From Lindgomyces ingoldianus (Eukaryota > Ascomycota > Dothideomycetes > Pleosporales > Lindgomycetaceae): a stretch of DNA of 64,000 bases. Made by a program: the position numbers and the translations under genes. Positions within the stretch are counted from its first letter, which is position 1, and every line of letters starts with the position of its first letter. Where the stretch lies: assembly GCF_010093535.1 (NCBI RefSeq), contig NW_022985175.1, forward strand, positions 1,011,808 through 1,075,807, in the 5' to 3' direction. Positions 33,476 through 46,619 of this stretch are shown piece by piece. The notes below the pieces were generated by a model. It was not told where the DNA came from, ran no database searches, and saw only the letters and a program-made list of their open reading frames with translations.

Positions 33476-34819
33476 AGGCATGAGAAAGACAGGAGATGTT
33501 GCACCAAGCCGAATGAAAACATATCAATATCAAAGTCGAGTATATACCGATGAACGAATGCGCGAAGGCATGTGATCATCGTTTGGCAGTGGCGGGCCGT
33601 GTTCCGGTATTTTGGGCTGGCGAGCCGGATGTCAACATCACACCACTTTTGGGCTCGAAATCAGAAATCCGATATTCGAAGCATTGGTTGCATGAATCTT
33701 TCACAGAAATAGAGGTGGATGGCATCATGGCTGAGTTCTATGTATTGCTCACGTCATCTCTCTCACCACAAACCTTAGAGGTTGGTTGGTATCGTAGGTT
33801 CCGCGGTGTTGGACACGAGATGCGCAGCCTTGTGGAACGTTGCACGGACTGCGGACAAATCCCCATACGAGCTCTTCTTCGGATACGGGTTCTCCAAAGG
33901 ATTTACCGAATTGTAATGAAGTGTTGACTTCTGTATGGCATTGCTATAAAATCTTGTGGGTTACAATGATATGGCTTCCTTATGGACGCAATTTTGGCGG
34001 GAAAGGCATTTCTTGACTTTTGCATACTCTTGAGCAGCATAGCGGATACCCCTTACTTATTGCGTGCCCTCTTTTCATCAATAATGTCTTACTACGTTCT
34101 TAGATGCTTTCTCTCCACTTCACGCGCGTGAAAATCAGCCGGAGAAACTCGGCGCTACATTACCGTCTTTCTGGTCAACACTCACCTTTTGCGGTCACTC
34201 AACGTCACTCTTCCAGCGTTTACAACGCAAAGGGCATCTAGACTCAGGACCAAAAATCAGTGGGGCACGAACCTCTTTTAAAGCCCACCATCCAGTGTTG
34301 AAACATTAGTCTTTGTAGCGATCATTATGACAGACCCGCAACGCTAGCGGTTCGAAACATTTCGGAATGATTTCCTACAATCTCTGACTTGCTTTACTCC
34401 TCATCTAGTATCATCCCAGCAATTAGGGTGGCGAAGTGTGTTTCAGCCAATTGGGCTACCGGAATTCACGAGTAGGGAGTGGACCGCAGGAGCAGAAGGC
34501 TGCAGCTATATTGAAAACTGGATATTTGTAAGATATTGCTCTGATATCAAAGTGTATGTTGTTCCTTAGTTAGTGTTCGGTTTTATTCTTAAATTAAAGC
34601 TGCGTCGAGGATGGCGATGCCATCTCTTTCCACTCTTTCTCTTCGTTCCTCCGTTCCTCCTGCGGGCAGTCACCTATTAATCTCTCTTATACTCATTTCT
34701 GCGCTTTATTCTTTCTGCACATAGTGCTTTTACAAAGCCCAACTAGAAATTTATAAAGCTAAGAACAATTATAGAATTAGTTAGTAAAGACGCATATAGA
34801 GTAGACTTACCTAGCTTAA
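33476..34819. other. Gene-poor flank leading into the repeat block
   Basis: A + strand ORF at 33550-33927 (125 residues, no domain) is the only candidate and is weak. AT content rises from about 34560. The final ~130 bases are AT-rich like the repeat block and may be the edge of a further degraded repeat. Confidence 0.45.
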
Positions 34820-35279
34820 TGTTACAACCCACGATTGGACCGTAAGCCGCCAACCCTCTGTGCCCCACTGTTTAAACAAACAAGGATGGAGTCTCCCTGT
34901 CTTCCCATCTAACAAGTCACGTGACCTGACGGACAAGGAATGGACAGAGCTCTTGGACCAATGCACGGCCGAATGCGTCATCTAATGAGCTGAGTGCGTT
35001 TGCATGCAATGCATGCAACCCTATGTATATATTCTAAGATTCTAACTTTACTTAAAAGCTGTAATTAGAGTTTAGTTTATTATTTTTATAAACTAAGTAG
35101 CATTACTACTTTTTAATAAAAAGTAATCTAATTATATATCTTACACTATATATACCTTCTTTTTTATTCTTATCTAGGAACTGTTTAACTTAAGCACTTT
35201 ATACTACTATTAAAACGTAAACTATAGTTAGCTGCACCTTTTAGTCCTAGTAACAACGCCTTAGCAGACTATACACCTG

Positions 35280-35597
35280 TGTCACGATTGTGCACGAGTA
35301 AGGTTATAGAGCTTCACAGAGGTCTAGTTTAATTACTACGTGAGGTATTATAGTAGGTACAAGACGTTATATAAGAAATAAGAAAGTTTAAAAGGAAATT
35401 AGTAATTAAATACTTAGCTTAAAAGTCTAAGCACTTTAAGTATAAATTAAGCCTATTCTAAGTTTAGTTAGTGTTAAAGTAGTTTATACTTAAGTTTATG
35501 TCTATGTTATGTTATATTTATGTTAGACATGTACTAATAATACTCTAGTACATGTCTAATATAGTTATGTCTAAGATCTAGGGAGAATACTGTAACA
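35280..35597 (-). repeat. LTR of element A1 (left in window, 3' LTR)
   Basis: 318 bp, TGTCACGATTG...ACTGTAACA, matching 40477-40794 and, in inverted orientation, both LTRs of element C. Confidence 0.9.
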
Positions 35598-36418
35598 GTA
35601 CTCCCCCTCTTATTAAGAAGGGAATTTTTTACATTAGTAGTTCTAGCATTAAGTTGTCTTTATTAAGGTACAGGTTTAGTTTAGATAAGTATTAGGCATA
35701 AAATTAGGTTACTATAAAGTTCTTTTATAGAGCTTCTGCAGGTTTTTATAATAGTTTATTATATCTAGTCTATTTTATAAGGTATTTATAGATATGTTTT
35801 TTCTTATTAAACTAAATCTATTTAATGTCTTCTATAACATATTCTAGTTTATTATTTATAATAATAAGTTTAAGTAGTAAGTTTAGCTATTTAAGTAAAT
35901 AGTTAAATTTAAAGGCTACTTAGCGCAGCAATAATATATAGAACACAGGGTGTATCTTTATACTGTTAAGTAGGATTAATTAGTAAGCATGTAATAAAAC
36001 TATATAAGCTACTATAAAGAGGCTAAAGTTCTTTTAATTAAGTTTTTTTAATTATTAGTTTATTTAGATATTTCTAGTGTCTAGCTAGACCTTCTTACTA
36101 GCTGCATATGCAAGGGCAAGAGTTTAAAATTAGTTTATGTACTTTTATTAAAAAGCTTAAGCTTATATAAGCTTTTTATAAATATATTTAGATATATTTT
36201 AAATTTTATTAATAAGTTTATTTATATTTATTACTTATATAAATTAATAAGTTAGTTAAAAAGTATTTATAAGTAGTTTAAATTTTATTTAAAAGTAGTA
36301 TTTATAGTTTACTAAAAATAAAAATACTTATGTTAATTTAAATGTTATGTTATTAGCTTTAAACTATGCTATAGCTAACTATTTTACCTAGTTATTTTAC
36401 TAGTAGTTTGTGTACACT

Positions 36419-36428
36419 NNNNNNNNNN
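36419..36428. other. Assembly gap (10 N)
   Basis: Ten Ns lie inside element A1; the round number suggests a placeholder of unknown true size. Confidence 0.95.
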
Positions 36429-39400
36429 TAGGTAGGCTATAGTAAACTTATATGTATTAGTAGAATAACTAGGCTATATTAGAGGTAGTTATAAAGAAAC
36501 ATAGTATTAAGTGTTAATACTTAGTTAAGTAATTAATAACTACTATAATATTTATATACTTTTTAAATAAAAGTAGGTTTATAATAAAATTAATTAATAT
36601 GTCTTTTTAAGCTTATTTAGAGATTAGAAGTAGTTTAAGTAAGCTATTATACCTTTTTTAAAAAGCTTTTACTTTATAGTAAGTATAGCAACATAATACA
36701 TATTAGCGTATAGTATAGAACATGCAGGGCTAGTAGTACTCTCTTTATAGTAGGTTAAGAGTCTTTTCTCTGCCTAGGTGTCCTCTAACAGGCAAGTTGT
36801 GTATAATTTAAAGTAGTTTAATTCTTAGTTTATTAAAATTAAGAATTATAAGTTAGTTATAGTAATATAGCTTACTATTTTAGTTTTTATAGTTAGCTAG
36901 TGTTACTTTTTTTAACTAACTAGCGCTGTTTTAGAGTAGGTCTAAAGTTTTTTAAATAAATTTATTATTTAAATACTTATTAGTAATAATTTAATTAATT
37001 ATTTAATTTATTTTATTTAAGTTAAGGTCTAAAAATAACTTAAGTTAAAGTAAAGTTTAGTGTTAAGCTTTTTATGCTTTTTTTTAAGTAAAGATGTTTT
37101 AAGATTACTTTATAAAAGCATCTAGTTTCCCTCTATTTTAACTAGAATAATAAGTAATCTTAAAATTAAAATAAAATAGGTATTTAAACTAATAAGCTTA
37201 TTAGTAGCTAAGTTATTTTATAGTTATAAAGTACTATAAGTTCTTATAGTTAGATAAGACCTATATTAGATGCGCTGCACTTTCTAGTTTAGGTTACTAT
37301 TATTTAAAGTAGTATACTATAGTAAGTAATTTTTTATTATAAATTTTATAATTACTTTCTATAAAACTTATTTTTTTAAGAAGTATATAATAGGCCTAAT
37401 AGTCCTGTCTAGCTTAGTCTAGAAGAGAACTCCTGCTACTATATAGTTTAAGGCATTAGCTTCTATAAGTATTAGTAGTTTAAAGTTAAAGTAGTAAAGT
37501 ATTAAAGCTTTAGTAAAAGCTTTTTTTAGCTAGTTAAAAAACTATTAGTAATTTAAGTTAAAGTTAAATTAAACTTTTTTTTTAGTAAGTATAATTATAA
37601 AGCTTACTAGCTATAAAAAGTTATTAATAAATTATTAGTAAAAGTTAGTAAATTTTATAAAAGCTTAAACATCTTTTATGTCTTTTAGGTATTACTAATC
37701 TAGCATAGTTTAAACTTTAATAAGGTTTATTTAGATGCTATCTATAAAAATTACATATTCTAAATATGTAACCTTTAATTAGTAGAACTTACATTTATCT
37801 ATGTTAAGTTATAGACTTACTTTTTCTATAGCTTTTAGCACTAGGCGTACATGCTATTTATACTCTAAAAGGCTATTACTGTAGATTAGAATATTATTAA
37901 TATACATAGTGCAGAACATGTCTAGGTAGGGTTAGAGTAAGTTATTTATAAAATGTTAAAAAGTACTAGGCGTGTTAGCTAAGCTAAAAGGCATTACTAG
38001 GTACTTAAATAGTTTATATTAAGTCTAAAACACTATTAGCTACTTATTACTCTTTACTATTTTTAGCTTATTAAAGGCAGTAATAATATTTAACTTTATA
38101 AAATACTTTACTTTACTTAGTTAGCTTAGAGTTTTCTATAAAAAAAAAATTAAGTATTAGTTTTTAATAATAATAATGTTTAGTCTTTAGTAGTTAATAT
38201 AGAATTAAAGCCTACTCTTAGGTTTCTTTATAAATAGTATAAGTAACACTACTAGTAAAAAGCTAGCTTAAATAAACTTTTTTTTTAAGTTCTTATTAAA
38301 GTATTTTTAAAGCACTTTTAATTTATTTAGTAACATCTTATATAGTAGCCTATAACTAGGTTATTTACTAGGCTTAAAAGTTATTTAGTAATTATATAGA
38401 CATTATATTAAAAGCTTATTAGACTTATTTTAAAAAAAATATGTAATAAGTTATAGTAGTTTTAAAAGACTATTATTTTTAAGTTAGTGTGTTTTTAAAA
38501 AGCTAAAGCTTAGTTTATATTAAAAATTATAACTACATAGATTTTATAATCTAGTTATTAAGCTAGAGTTATAAATAAAGTAGGTCTTATATAGCAGATG
38601 TCTATTTACTGTTTAAGTCCTAGTTTATGTTTAAATTAAGTAAGTAAAAGTTTTTTAAAAGCTTTTTTTTCTTTAAGTTTAAGTAGTTATTAAATTATTT
38701 TATATAGCTTATTTTAGTAAAAAGCCTAGCTTATTAGCTTTACTTAAGTAGTTCTTTTTTAAGTTATTAAAAAGTAGGTCTAAAAACTTTTTATATTAAG
38801 TGCTATTTAAGTGTTATTTAGGTGTAAGTGTAAGCATATATCTTAGCATTAAAAAAAGTTAAAGTTTAAAACTTACTCTTAGTAATTAAAAGCAACTTTA
38901 TGCTAATATAGCTATAGTTGTTCTAGGATTAAGTTATAACATCTTATGTTTATTACATAGAGTTTAATCTGCTTCTTATAGTGTTAGTAGGTAATTATAA
39001 TAGTTATAGTATAAAAAATAAAACTTTTTTTAAGTTATTTTTTATTAAATCTAGTTAAGTAAATTATTTAAGTAAGTAGTGTTAATTAAAAATTTAGTTT
39101 ATGCGCTAGTTCTTTATTAATATAACTTATACTATTTACTTCTAAGTTAATAAAAGCTTATATTAAAGCTAATATAGTTCTTTATTATAAATATATAAAA
39201 ATATTAACTTAGTACTTTTAGTTGTTAGTAGGGGACTTAGCCTATAAGTTAGTAAAGATCTAGTGTTAAATTAGTTCTAAAGAGTAACTTAGCCTTAAGA
39301 CAAGCCTTTTTATAGGCTTTTACTGCTATAGCTGCAGCTATGTTAAAAGTAGTAAAGAAAATTAAGGCTTAAATATAAGTTAAAGCTTTTATAGAAATAA

Positions 39401-40476
39401 AATTAAAATAGTAAAAATTTTTAATAAATACTAGCAGCGCTACTTACGCAGACTTAAAAAAAGAGAATAAAGTAGTTTTAAAAAATATAACTATACTTAC
39501 TACACTTAAAATATTAACTTTTTTTTTTATAATTTTTACACTTTTTAGAACTAACTAAAGCATAATTTAAATTAATTTTTATTATATTAAGGTCCTTATT
39601 TACAACTGCGCTAGTTTAGAGGTGTATTAAGGCTTGTACAGGGAGGAACTTTATATTATTATTATAGGTAGTAATTAGGTTTGCATACGCGTTAAGGTTA
39701 TTTAGAAGAGGTTCTTCTACTATAGCGTGTTATAGTTTAGTTAAAAGAAAGTTATATAGGGCTATAATTAGACCTATCTTATTTAGGCTTATATTAGATG
39801 TAAGTTAGTAAAACTTAGTAAAGTGTAAAGTAAAGCTTTTTTTTTTTATTATAAGGTGTTTAAGTAACTTAAGGCTGTTAACTTTTTATTTAAGTTTTTA
39901 TAAGTTACTTATAAAAATGCTATAAATTAATTTAAGTTAATAATATCTTTATTTATTAGTAAGTTAATTAAGGCTGTTATATTATAGTTAAGTTAAAAGT
40001 AGGCATATAGTAACTAAAAGTGTTTAAAAAGAAATTAGTCTATGTTTTCTTTAAGTTTATATTAAAGCTTATATAGAAAAAAAAGTAAGTCTTTTTATTT
40101 TTTATTAAATAGTAAGGGATTAGAGAGTTAGTTAGATTTTATTACTAAGTTAAAAAAGTTATAAGTTATAAGTAGTGTTAAGTAAGAAAAAGTTAAGCTA
40201 TCTTTAGACTTCTAAGTAAGCTTTAAGGCTAGTAAGTTTTTAGTTCCTACTACTATAATAAAAGTTAAGGCAGAAATAGACTACTTAATAATATAAAGCT
40301 ATTCTTTAAAGTTCTTTTAAAAAGCTTTAAAGCTTATAATATAGTAGCTTTCTTATAAAGTAAGCGCTTTTTAAAAAGCTTTTTAGCTTACTTTAATAGC
40401 TTAAAGTTATATAAGTACTAAGCTTATTAAATTAAATTTAAAGGCTATTCTTAGCTAAGGTTTTAACATAATGTAA

Positions 40477-40794
40477 TGTTATAATTATGCATAAGTAAGG
40501 TTATAAAGCTTTATAAAGGTCTAGTTTAATTACTACATAAAGTATTATAGTAGGTACAAGACATTATATAAGAAATAAAAAGGTTTAAAAGAAAATTAGT
40601 AATTAAATACTTAGCTTAAAAGTCTAAGCACTTTAGGTATAAATTAAGCCTATTCTAGGTTTAGTTAGTGTTAAGGCAGTTTATGCTTAAGTTTATATCT
40701 ATGTTGTGTTGTGTTTGTGTTAGATGTGCACTAATAATACTCTAGTACACGTCTAATACAGTTATGTCTAGGATCTGGGGAGGATACTGTGACA
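40477..40794 (-). repeat. LTR of element A1 (right in window, 5' LTR)
   Basis: 318 bp, TGTTATAATTATG...ACTGTGACA. Its differences from the left LTR are mostly C-to-T and G-to-A changes. Confidence 0.9.
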
Positions 40795-41193
40795 ACCTGT
40801 TTAAGACTAAGTTCTCTTCTCTCTATACTCTTAATCTCCTTCTTAGGCTTAAAGTTCTTTAGATACTATTTCTATAAAGTAAAAATTATAACATTAATTA
40901 CTACCTCTTAATAAAGTATAAATCTCTACACTACTTTTACTAACTTAGAAATAACTAGCGCTTTATTAGCTAGCACTAGCTAAATTCTAACTCTAAATAA
41001 AAAAGTAATAAACTAATAGTTAAATAACTTAAGAAATAAGGTAGCTACACTAAAGCAAATGCTAGCCTAGTTAGTAAATTAAAGACTAATAGTAATAAAC
41101 TTCTAGATTTAAACTTTTTAGCTTAAAGTATTAAACTTAAAAAATGTAGCTTAAGAAAAATTAAGTATAAACTTTAAAAAATATTAAGACTAG

Positions 41194-41270
41194 TGTCGCG
41201 TACAGCTATCCGTCTACATATATCCTTCTGCTGTGCTAGCTGGGAGGTTGACCTTTTGGCAAACGCAACA
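41194..41270 (+). repeat. Left LTR of element D (77 bp)
   Basis: It starts TGTCGCGTACAGC and ends ACGCAACA. It differs from the right copy at three positions, all C-to-T or G-to-A in the right copy. Confidence 0.88.
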
Positions 41271-41283
41271 GTTATGAGCCCAG
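41271..41283 (+). promoter_or_regulatory. Predicted primer-binding site (half initiator tRNA-Met type)
   Basis: GTTATGAGCCCAG directly follows the left LTR of D. It is complementary to the initiator tRNA-Met anticodon stem-loop (CTGGGCTCATAAC), as in Drosophila copia, where the 5' half of the tRNA primes reverse transcription. Confidence 0.7.
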
Positions 41284-41511
41284 TTCGCGGCGTAGTGTAG
41301 ATGGTTAGCGCACGAAAATTTTCGCATCCCTGCTCTCCCTACTCCACTAGTAGGATCGCATTATCCCTAAGCACTGCGTGTTTAATTCCCACGCTTAGCA
41401 AAGAGCATTTAGGCAGTGCGTCTATTACAGAGGCTACCTTACTAGATCTGTCTCTAAGTTCTGTTGCTTGGGCTGGGGAGAGTGTGTTGAGGTTGTTTCA
41501 CCATGTTTCAC

Positions 41512-42106
41512 TGTTACGGTCTACGGTTGGACCAGCGTAACTGCACCAGCAGTGCTCCACAATCTAGCTGGATTGGGGCAGGGTTCGCTTGTGGACCAAC
41601 CGGAGGACACGGGGGCAGCACAGCTGCCCGCGATTGCGGAAGAATGCGTTGTCTAATAGGGAAACAGGCCGCGTATTAATAGGAGCCTAGAGGAGCTTAT
41701 AGAAGTTCCTCTTAGTAGGCTCTTATAAGCTCCTATTAGCTCCTCTTAGCACGCCCTAACATGTATATAGTTCCTATATTAAACAACCTTTAGAAAGTGT
41801 GTTTAATGTTTAGTTTATTTTTTATATAAACTAAGTAGCATTTAGCTTTATAAAAAGCTATAATACTATTTATATATTTTACACTATATATACTTCTAAC
41901 TTTGTCTAATAAGACTGTTTAACCCTAGCCTTTCTACTACTACACATAGGGTAAACTATAATCTAGTTACTCTACCTCCCTCTAATAGCCTAATAGCCTG
42001 TACGTAGGACTGTACACCCTACTAGATTAGCCCCTCCTACCTGTCCTACTTCACCCCTAGGAACATTATAAAACCTAAGTGCTTCTATAAAGCAAGAATT
42101 ATAACA
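41512..42106 (+). repeat. Left LTR of B-outer (595 bp)
   Basis: It starts TGTTACGGTCTACGG and ends GAATTATAACA. The first ~180 bases are the best-preserved part of any B LTR, with unmutated CpG and CpA sites. The small ORFs here are not genes. Confidence 0.9.
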
Positions 42107-43884
42107 TTAAACACTACCCCTTTTAAAAAGTATAGATACTTTATAACATAACTTAGATTCTAATATAGCTTATGCTGCGCTATTAAGATCTATAAAAGTT
42201 CCTACCTAAAGTAAAGCTATTCTAGCAAAACAGATTAACATAATTTAAGATAACATTAAAAAACTTTAGTAGATTAGTAATAAAGTTAGTAAGTTATTAA
42301 AACTTAAGCAAAAAATTACTAACCTTTACTAAAAAGTAGTAAAATTATAAATACTCTTTAAACTCTTAAGCCTCTAAAAAGCTACTAACTACACTTATTA
42401 AATTTATAAACTATAAGTAGAGCTAGCAAAGATCTAAAACATTTTAACTAAAAAAGCAAGTATTATAGCTAAGAAGACTTTAAAACTAGCCTTTTTAAAG
42501 CTTTTTAAAGAATTACTAAAGGACCTTTACCTATTTTTTATAAAATGTTACCTTTATATATAATATAATAAAGAAGCATTTTAGACTAACATAGAAATAA
42601 TATCCTAAATAGGACTACACTTAGAAGGCCCCTCTATAATTTAGTTCTAGCCCTACGCAGATAACTAGATAGACTTTAAAGTAAATAGCGCAACACTTAC
42701 TTCTAAAATAAAAGAAGTGTTTAGTAGTGTTAAAAACTTTAAAAAAGCCCTAACAGCTATTTATAAAACTTTAGATAAAAAAAAATTATAGCTAATAAAT
42801 TAGATACTATAAAATAGGGCAGTAGCCTAGTCTAGAACTATGCAGCACACTTTAGGGAGCAGCTGGCCATCTGTGGATAGACAGACTTAAAAGCCCTCTG
42901 CTGCATGTTCTATAACAGACTAAGTAAATTAGTAAAAGATAAGTTTATGTATAGTAATAAGCTAACTACCTTTAAAAACTTTATTATGTAAGTAATAACT
43001 TATAATAACTATTACAAAAAGTGTAAAAAAGAAAAGAAATAAAAAGGAACTTTATAAAAACTAAAGTTTATTCCTAAAAAGAAAAAGCTTTTATAATATA
43101 ATAAAAAACTAATAAACCTTAGTTATGTAAAGCATACATAAAGCCCCCTCTTTAAAAAGAGCTAAGTTCTAGGACATAATAGGCTACCTTTAATAAAGGA
43201 ATAATAAAAGTAGCTAGAGAACAAGGCCTACCTAAACTATAAAAAAATAGGACATTTCTACTAAAACTACCTAAACTTCTAAAAAAGAGAGAATAAAAAT
43301 ACTACTGTAATAATAAAAGCTATTACTGCTAAATACAGCCTTATAAATAAGGAAATATTAGAAAGACTAAACAATAAACTTTACTAGTAATGTAAAAAAA
43401 ACTACTCTTTAAGTAACTACTTTAAAGTGTATTAAAAAGTAGTTATTTAAAACTTTAGTAGCCTTAATATAGTGTTGTAGGACCTTATAATTTTTAAGAG
43501 ATATAAAAAAGAGACTTAAATTTAAGGATATATTATAAATGTTTAAAAAGGAGAAAAACAGTTCCCTCTCTAAGACTAAACCCCTAGTACTTTAGTAAGA
43601 GAGCTCTTCTAATAGTTTTAGAAATGCAAATGCTAGAAGTGCAGCTTATAACATAACTATCTAAGTAATTACATAGTTTTACTTTACTAAATAAACATTA
43701 GTAACAACTACCTTACATTTAACATTATACAATAAATAGCTAGAGTTAAGTATAACATTATAAATAAAAAAAAGTAGTAGTAATTTTTTATTAAGATTAG
43801 AGACTAAAGGCTAGAAGAACTAGGCAAACCTGCTAAGTTTAAAGTTCTAAAGCTAGTTTTTAGGAAACCTAAAACGCTACTTCT
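42107..43884 (+). pseudogene. gag remnant of B-outer
   Basis: Read through TAA/TAG stops, the + strand shows a Ty3-type gag pattern at about 42490-42680 (LYI..N.EAF, then LEGPSIIWF) and a degenerate zinc knuckle at about 43230-43290 (spacing Y/C-x2-Y/C-x4-H-x4-Y/C, with Cys codons TGC/TGT changed towards TAT/TAC). The frame is destroyed throughout. The segment ends at the B-inner insertion. Confidence 0.7.
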
Positions 43885-44489
43885 TGTTACAATCCTTGCT
43901 TTGAAGAAGCACTCAGGTCTTATGATATTCCTAGGGGGGAAGTAGGACGGGTGGTAGGGGCCAACCGGTAGGGTGTACAGTCCTACGTACAGGCTATTAG
44001 GCTAATAGAGGATGATTTAGAGTGACCAGATTGTAGTTTGCCCTATGTGCGGCAGTAGAGAGGCTAGGGTTAAACAGTCCTAGTAGACAGGGTTAGAGGT
44101 ATATATAGTGTAAGATATATAAATAGTATTATAGCTCTTTAGAAAGCTAAATGCTACTTAGTTTATATAAAAAATAAACTAAACATTAAACACACTTTTT
44201 AAAAGGTAGTTTATAGTACAACTATATATATGTTTTAGAGACGCTAAGAGAAGCTGTTAGAAGTTTATAAAAGCTTACTAAGGAGGCTTTTATAGGCTTT
44301 TTTAAGCTCCCTTAAGCTCTCTAAATTTACAGCCTGTCTTTTTATTAAACAAGGCACTCTTTAACTATTATAGGCAGCTGCGCTGCCCCTGCGTCCTCTA
44401 ACTAGTCTGTAAGCGAGCCCTGTCCTAATCCAGCTAGATTATGGAGCACTGCTGGTGGGGTTACGCTGGTCTAACTGTAGACTGTAACA
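43885..44489 (-). repeat. Left LTR of B-inner (605 bp)
   Basis: It starts TGTTACAATCCTTGC and ends GACTGTAACA. It is the reverse complement of the B-outer LTR type, and its outer ~220 bases are relatively GC-balanced. Confidence 0.9.
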
Positions 44490-44621
44490 CGCTGCCCCCT
44501 CTCCCTAGTAGCGTCCTTGCTGCTCTGCTTACACAACTGTGTTAGTAAAAGTTTATTTATAAAGTGTGTGTTTACCTGCTAAAAGGCGTTCTTAACATTT
44601 ATTCTTTTTATACTAAATAGC

Positions 44622-44939
44622 TGTCACGGTATCCTCCCCAGATCCTAGACATAACTGTATTAGACGCGTACTAGAGTATTATTAGTGCACGTCTGACACA
44701 AACACAACACAACATAGACATAAACTTAAGCACAAACTGCCTTAACACTAACTAAACCTAAAACAGGCTTAATTTATACCTAAAGCGCTTAGACTTTTAA
44801 GCTAAGTATTTAATTACTAATTTCTTTTTAAACTTTTTTATTTCTTACACAACGTCTTATACTTACTATAATACCTTACATAGTAATTAAACTAGACCTC
44901 TATAAAGCTCTATAACCTTACTTATGCATAATTATAACA
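44622..44939 (+). repeat. Left LTR of element C (318 bp)
   Basis: It starts TGTCACGGTATCC and ends AATTATAACA. It is the reverse complement of the A1 LTRs. Confidence 0.9.
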
Positions 44940-46619
44940 TTATGTTGTGTTAAAACTCTAGCTAAGAATAGCCTCTAAATCTAATTTAATAAGCTAAGTA
45001 CTTACATAACTCTAAGCTATTAAAGTAAGCTAAAAAGCCTTCTAAAAAGCGCTTACTTTATAAAAAAGCTACTATGTTGTAAGCTTTAAAGCTCTTTAAA
45101 AGAACTTTAAAAAACAGCTTTATATTATTAAATAGTCTGTTTCTACTTTAACTTTTATTATAGTAGTAAAAACTAAGAACTTACTAGCTTTAAAGCTTAC
45201 TTAGAAGTTAAAAAATAGCTTAACTTTTTTCTACTTAACACTACCTACAACTTATAACTTTTTTAACTTAGTAATAAAATCTAACTAACTCTCTAATCCC
45301 CTACTATTTAATAGAAAATAAAAAGACCTACCTTTCTTCTTATATAAGCTCTAATATAAACTTAAAGAAAACATAGACTAATTTCTCTCTAAACACTTTT
45401 AGTTACTATATGCCTACTTTTAACTTAACTATAATATAACAGCCTTAATTAACTTACTAATAAATAAAAATATTATTAACTTAAATTAATTTATAGTGTT
45501 TCTATAAGTAACTTATAAAGACCTAAATAAAAAGTTAACAGCCCTAAGTTACCTAAACACTCTATAATAAGAAAAAAAAAGCTTTACTTTACACTTTACT
45601 AAGTTCTGCTAACTTACATTTAATATAGGCCTAAATAAAATAAGTCTAATTATAGCCTTATATAACTCTCTCTTAACTAAACTGTAACGCGCTATAGTAG
45701 AAAAACCCCTTCTAAACAACCTTAACACGTATGCAAACCTAATTACTACCTACAATAATAACATAAGGTTCCTCCCTATACAAGCCCTAATACACCCCTA
45801 AACTAGCGCAGTTATAAATAAAAACTTTAACATAATAAAAATTAATTTAAATTATGCTCTAGTTAGTTCTAAAAAGTGTAAAAATTATAAAAAAAAAAGT
45901 TAATACTTTAAGTATAGTAAGCATAGTTATATCTTCTAAAACTGCTTTATTTCTTTTTCTTAAGTCTACATAAGTAGCGCTACTAGCACTTATTAAAAAT
46001 CTTTACTATTTTAATTTTATTTTTATAAAGGCTTTAACTTATATTTAAGCTCTAATCTTTCTTGCTACTCTTAACGTAGCTGCAGCTATAGCAGTAGGAG
46101 CCTATAAAAAGGCTTATTCTAGAGCTAAGTTACTCTTTAGGACTAATTTAACACTAGATCTTTGCTAACTTATAGGCTAAGTCCCCTACTAATAACTAAA
46201 AGTACTAAGTTAATATTCCTATATATTTATAATAAAAAACTATATTAGCTCTAATATAAGCTTTTATTAACTTAGAAGTAAATAGCATAAGTTATATTAA
46301 TAAAGAACTAGCGTGTAAACTAAATTTTTAATTAACACTACTTACTTAAATAATTTACCTAACTAGATTTAATAAAAAATAACTTAAAAAAAGTTCTATT
46401 TTTTATACTATAACTATTATAATTACTTACTAACACTATAAGAAGTAGATTAAACTCTATGTAATAAACACAGAATGTTATAACCTAATTCTAAAACAAC
46501 TATAGCTGTATTAGCATAAGGTTGCCTTTAATTACTAAGAGTAAGTTCTAAACTTTAACTTTTTCTAATGCTAAAACATATGCTTACGCTTACACCTAAA
46601 TAATACCTAAATAGCACTT

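Larger units (their letters stand above)
35280..40794 (-). mobile_element. Element A1: Ty3/gypsy chromovirus copy, RIP-degraded
   Basis: It is flanked by the 5-bp TSD ACCTG (35275-35279 and 40795-40799) and has 318-bp LTRs at both ends. Orientation is minus: the C-rich complement of the polypurine tract lies just inside the left LTR (about 35598-35613), and reverse transcriptase remnants read on the - strand, the YIDD box (now YINN) at about 37885-37915. It is the same family as element C. CA/TG dinucleotides are nearly absent from the interior, so this copy looks more strongly mutated than C. It includes a 10-N gap at 36419-36428. Confidence 0.88.
34820..40893 (+). repeat. Left LTR of element E, split by A1
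   Basis: It consists of two parts, 34820-35279 and 40800-40893 (554 bp), separated by A1 and its second TSD copy. It starts TG and ends CA. The first ~200 bases keep balanced base composition while the rest is AT-rich. Confidence 0.7.

Noticed and set aside
34310..34385. Possible tRNA gene (GGTTCGAAAC looks like a B-box)
   Set aside because: The flanking bases do not pair as a T-stem and there is no acceptor stem or convincing A-box.
41301..41656. Two short + strand ORFs in the GC-balanced island
   Set aside because: They run across the junction of element D and the B-outer LTR, so they are insertion artefacts.
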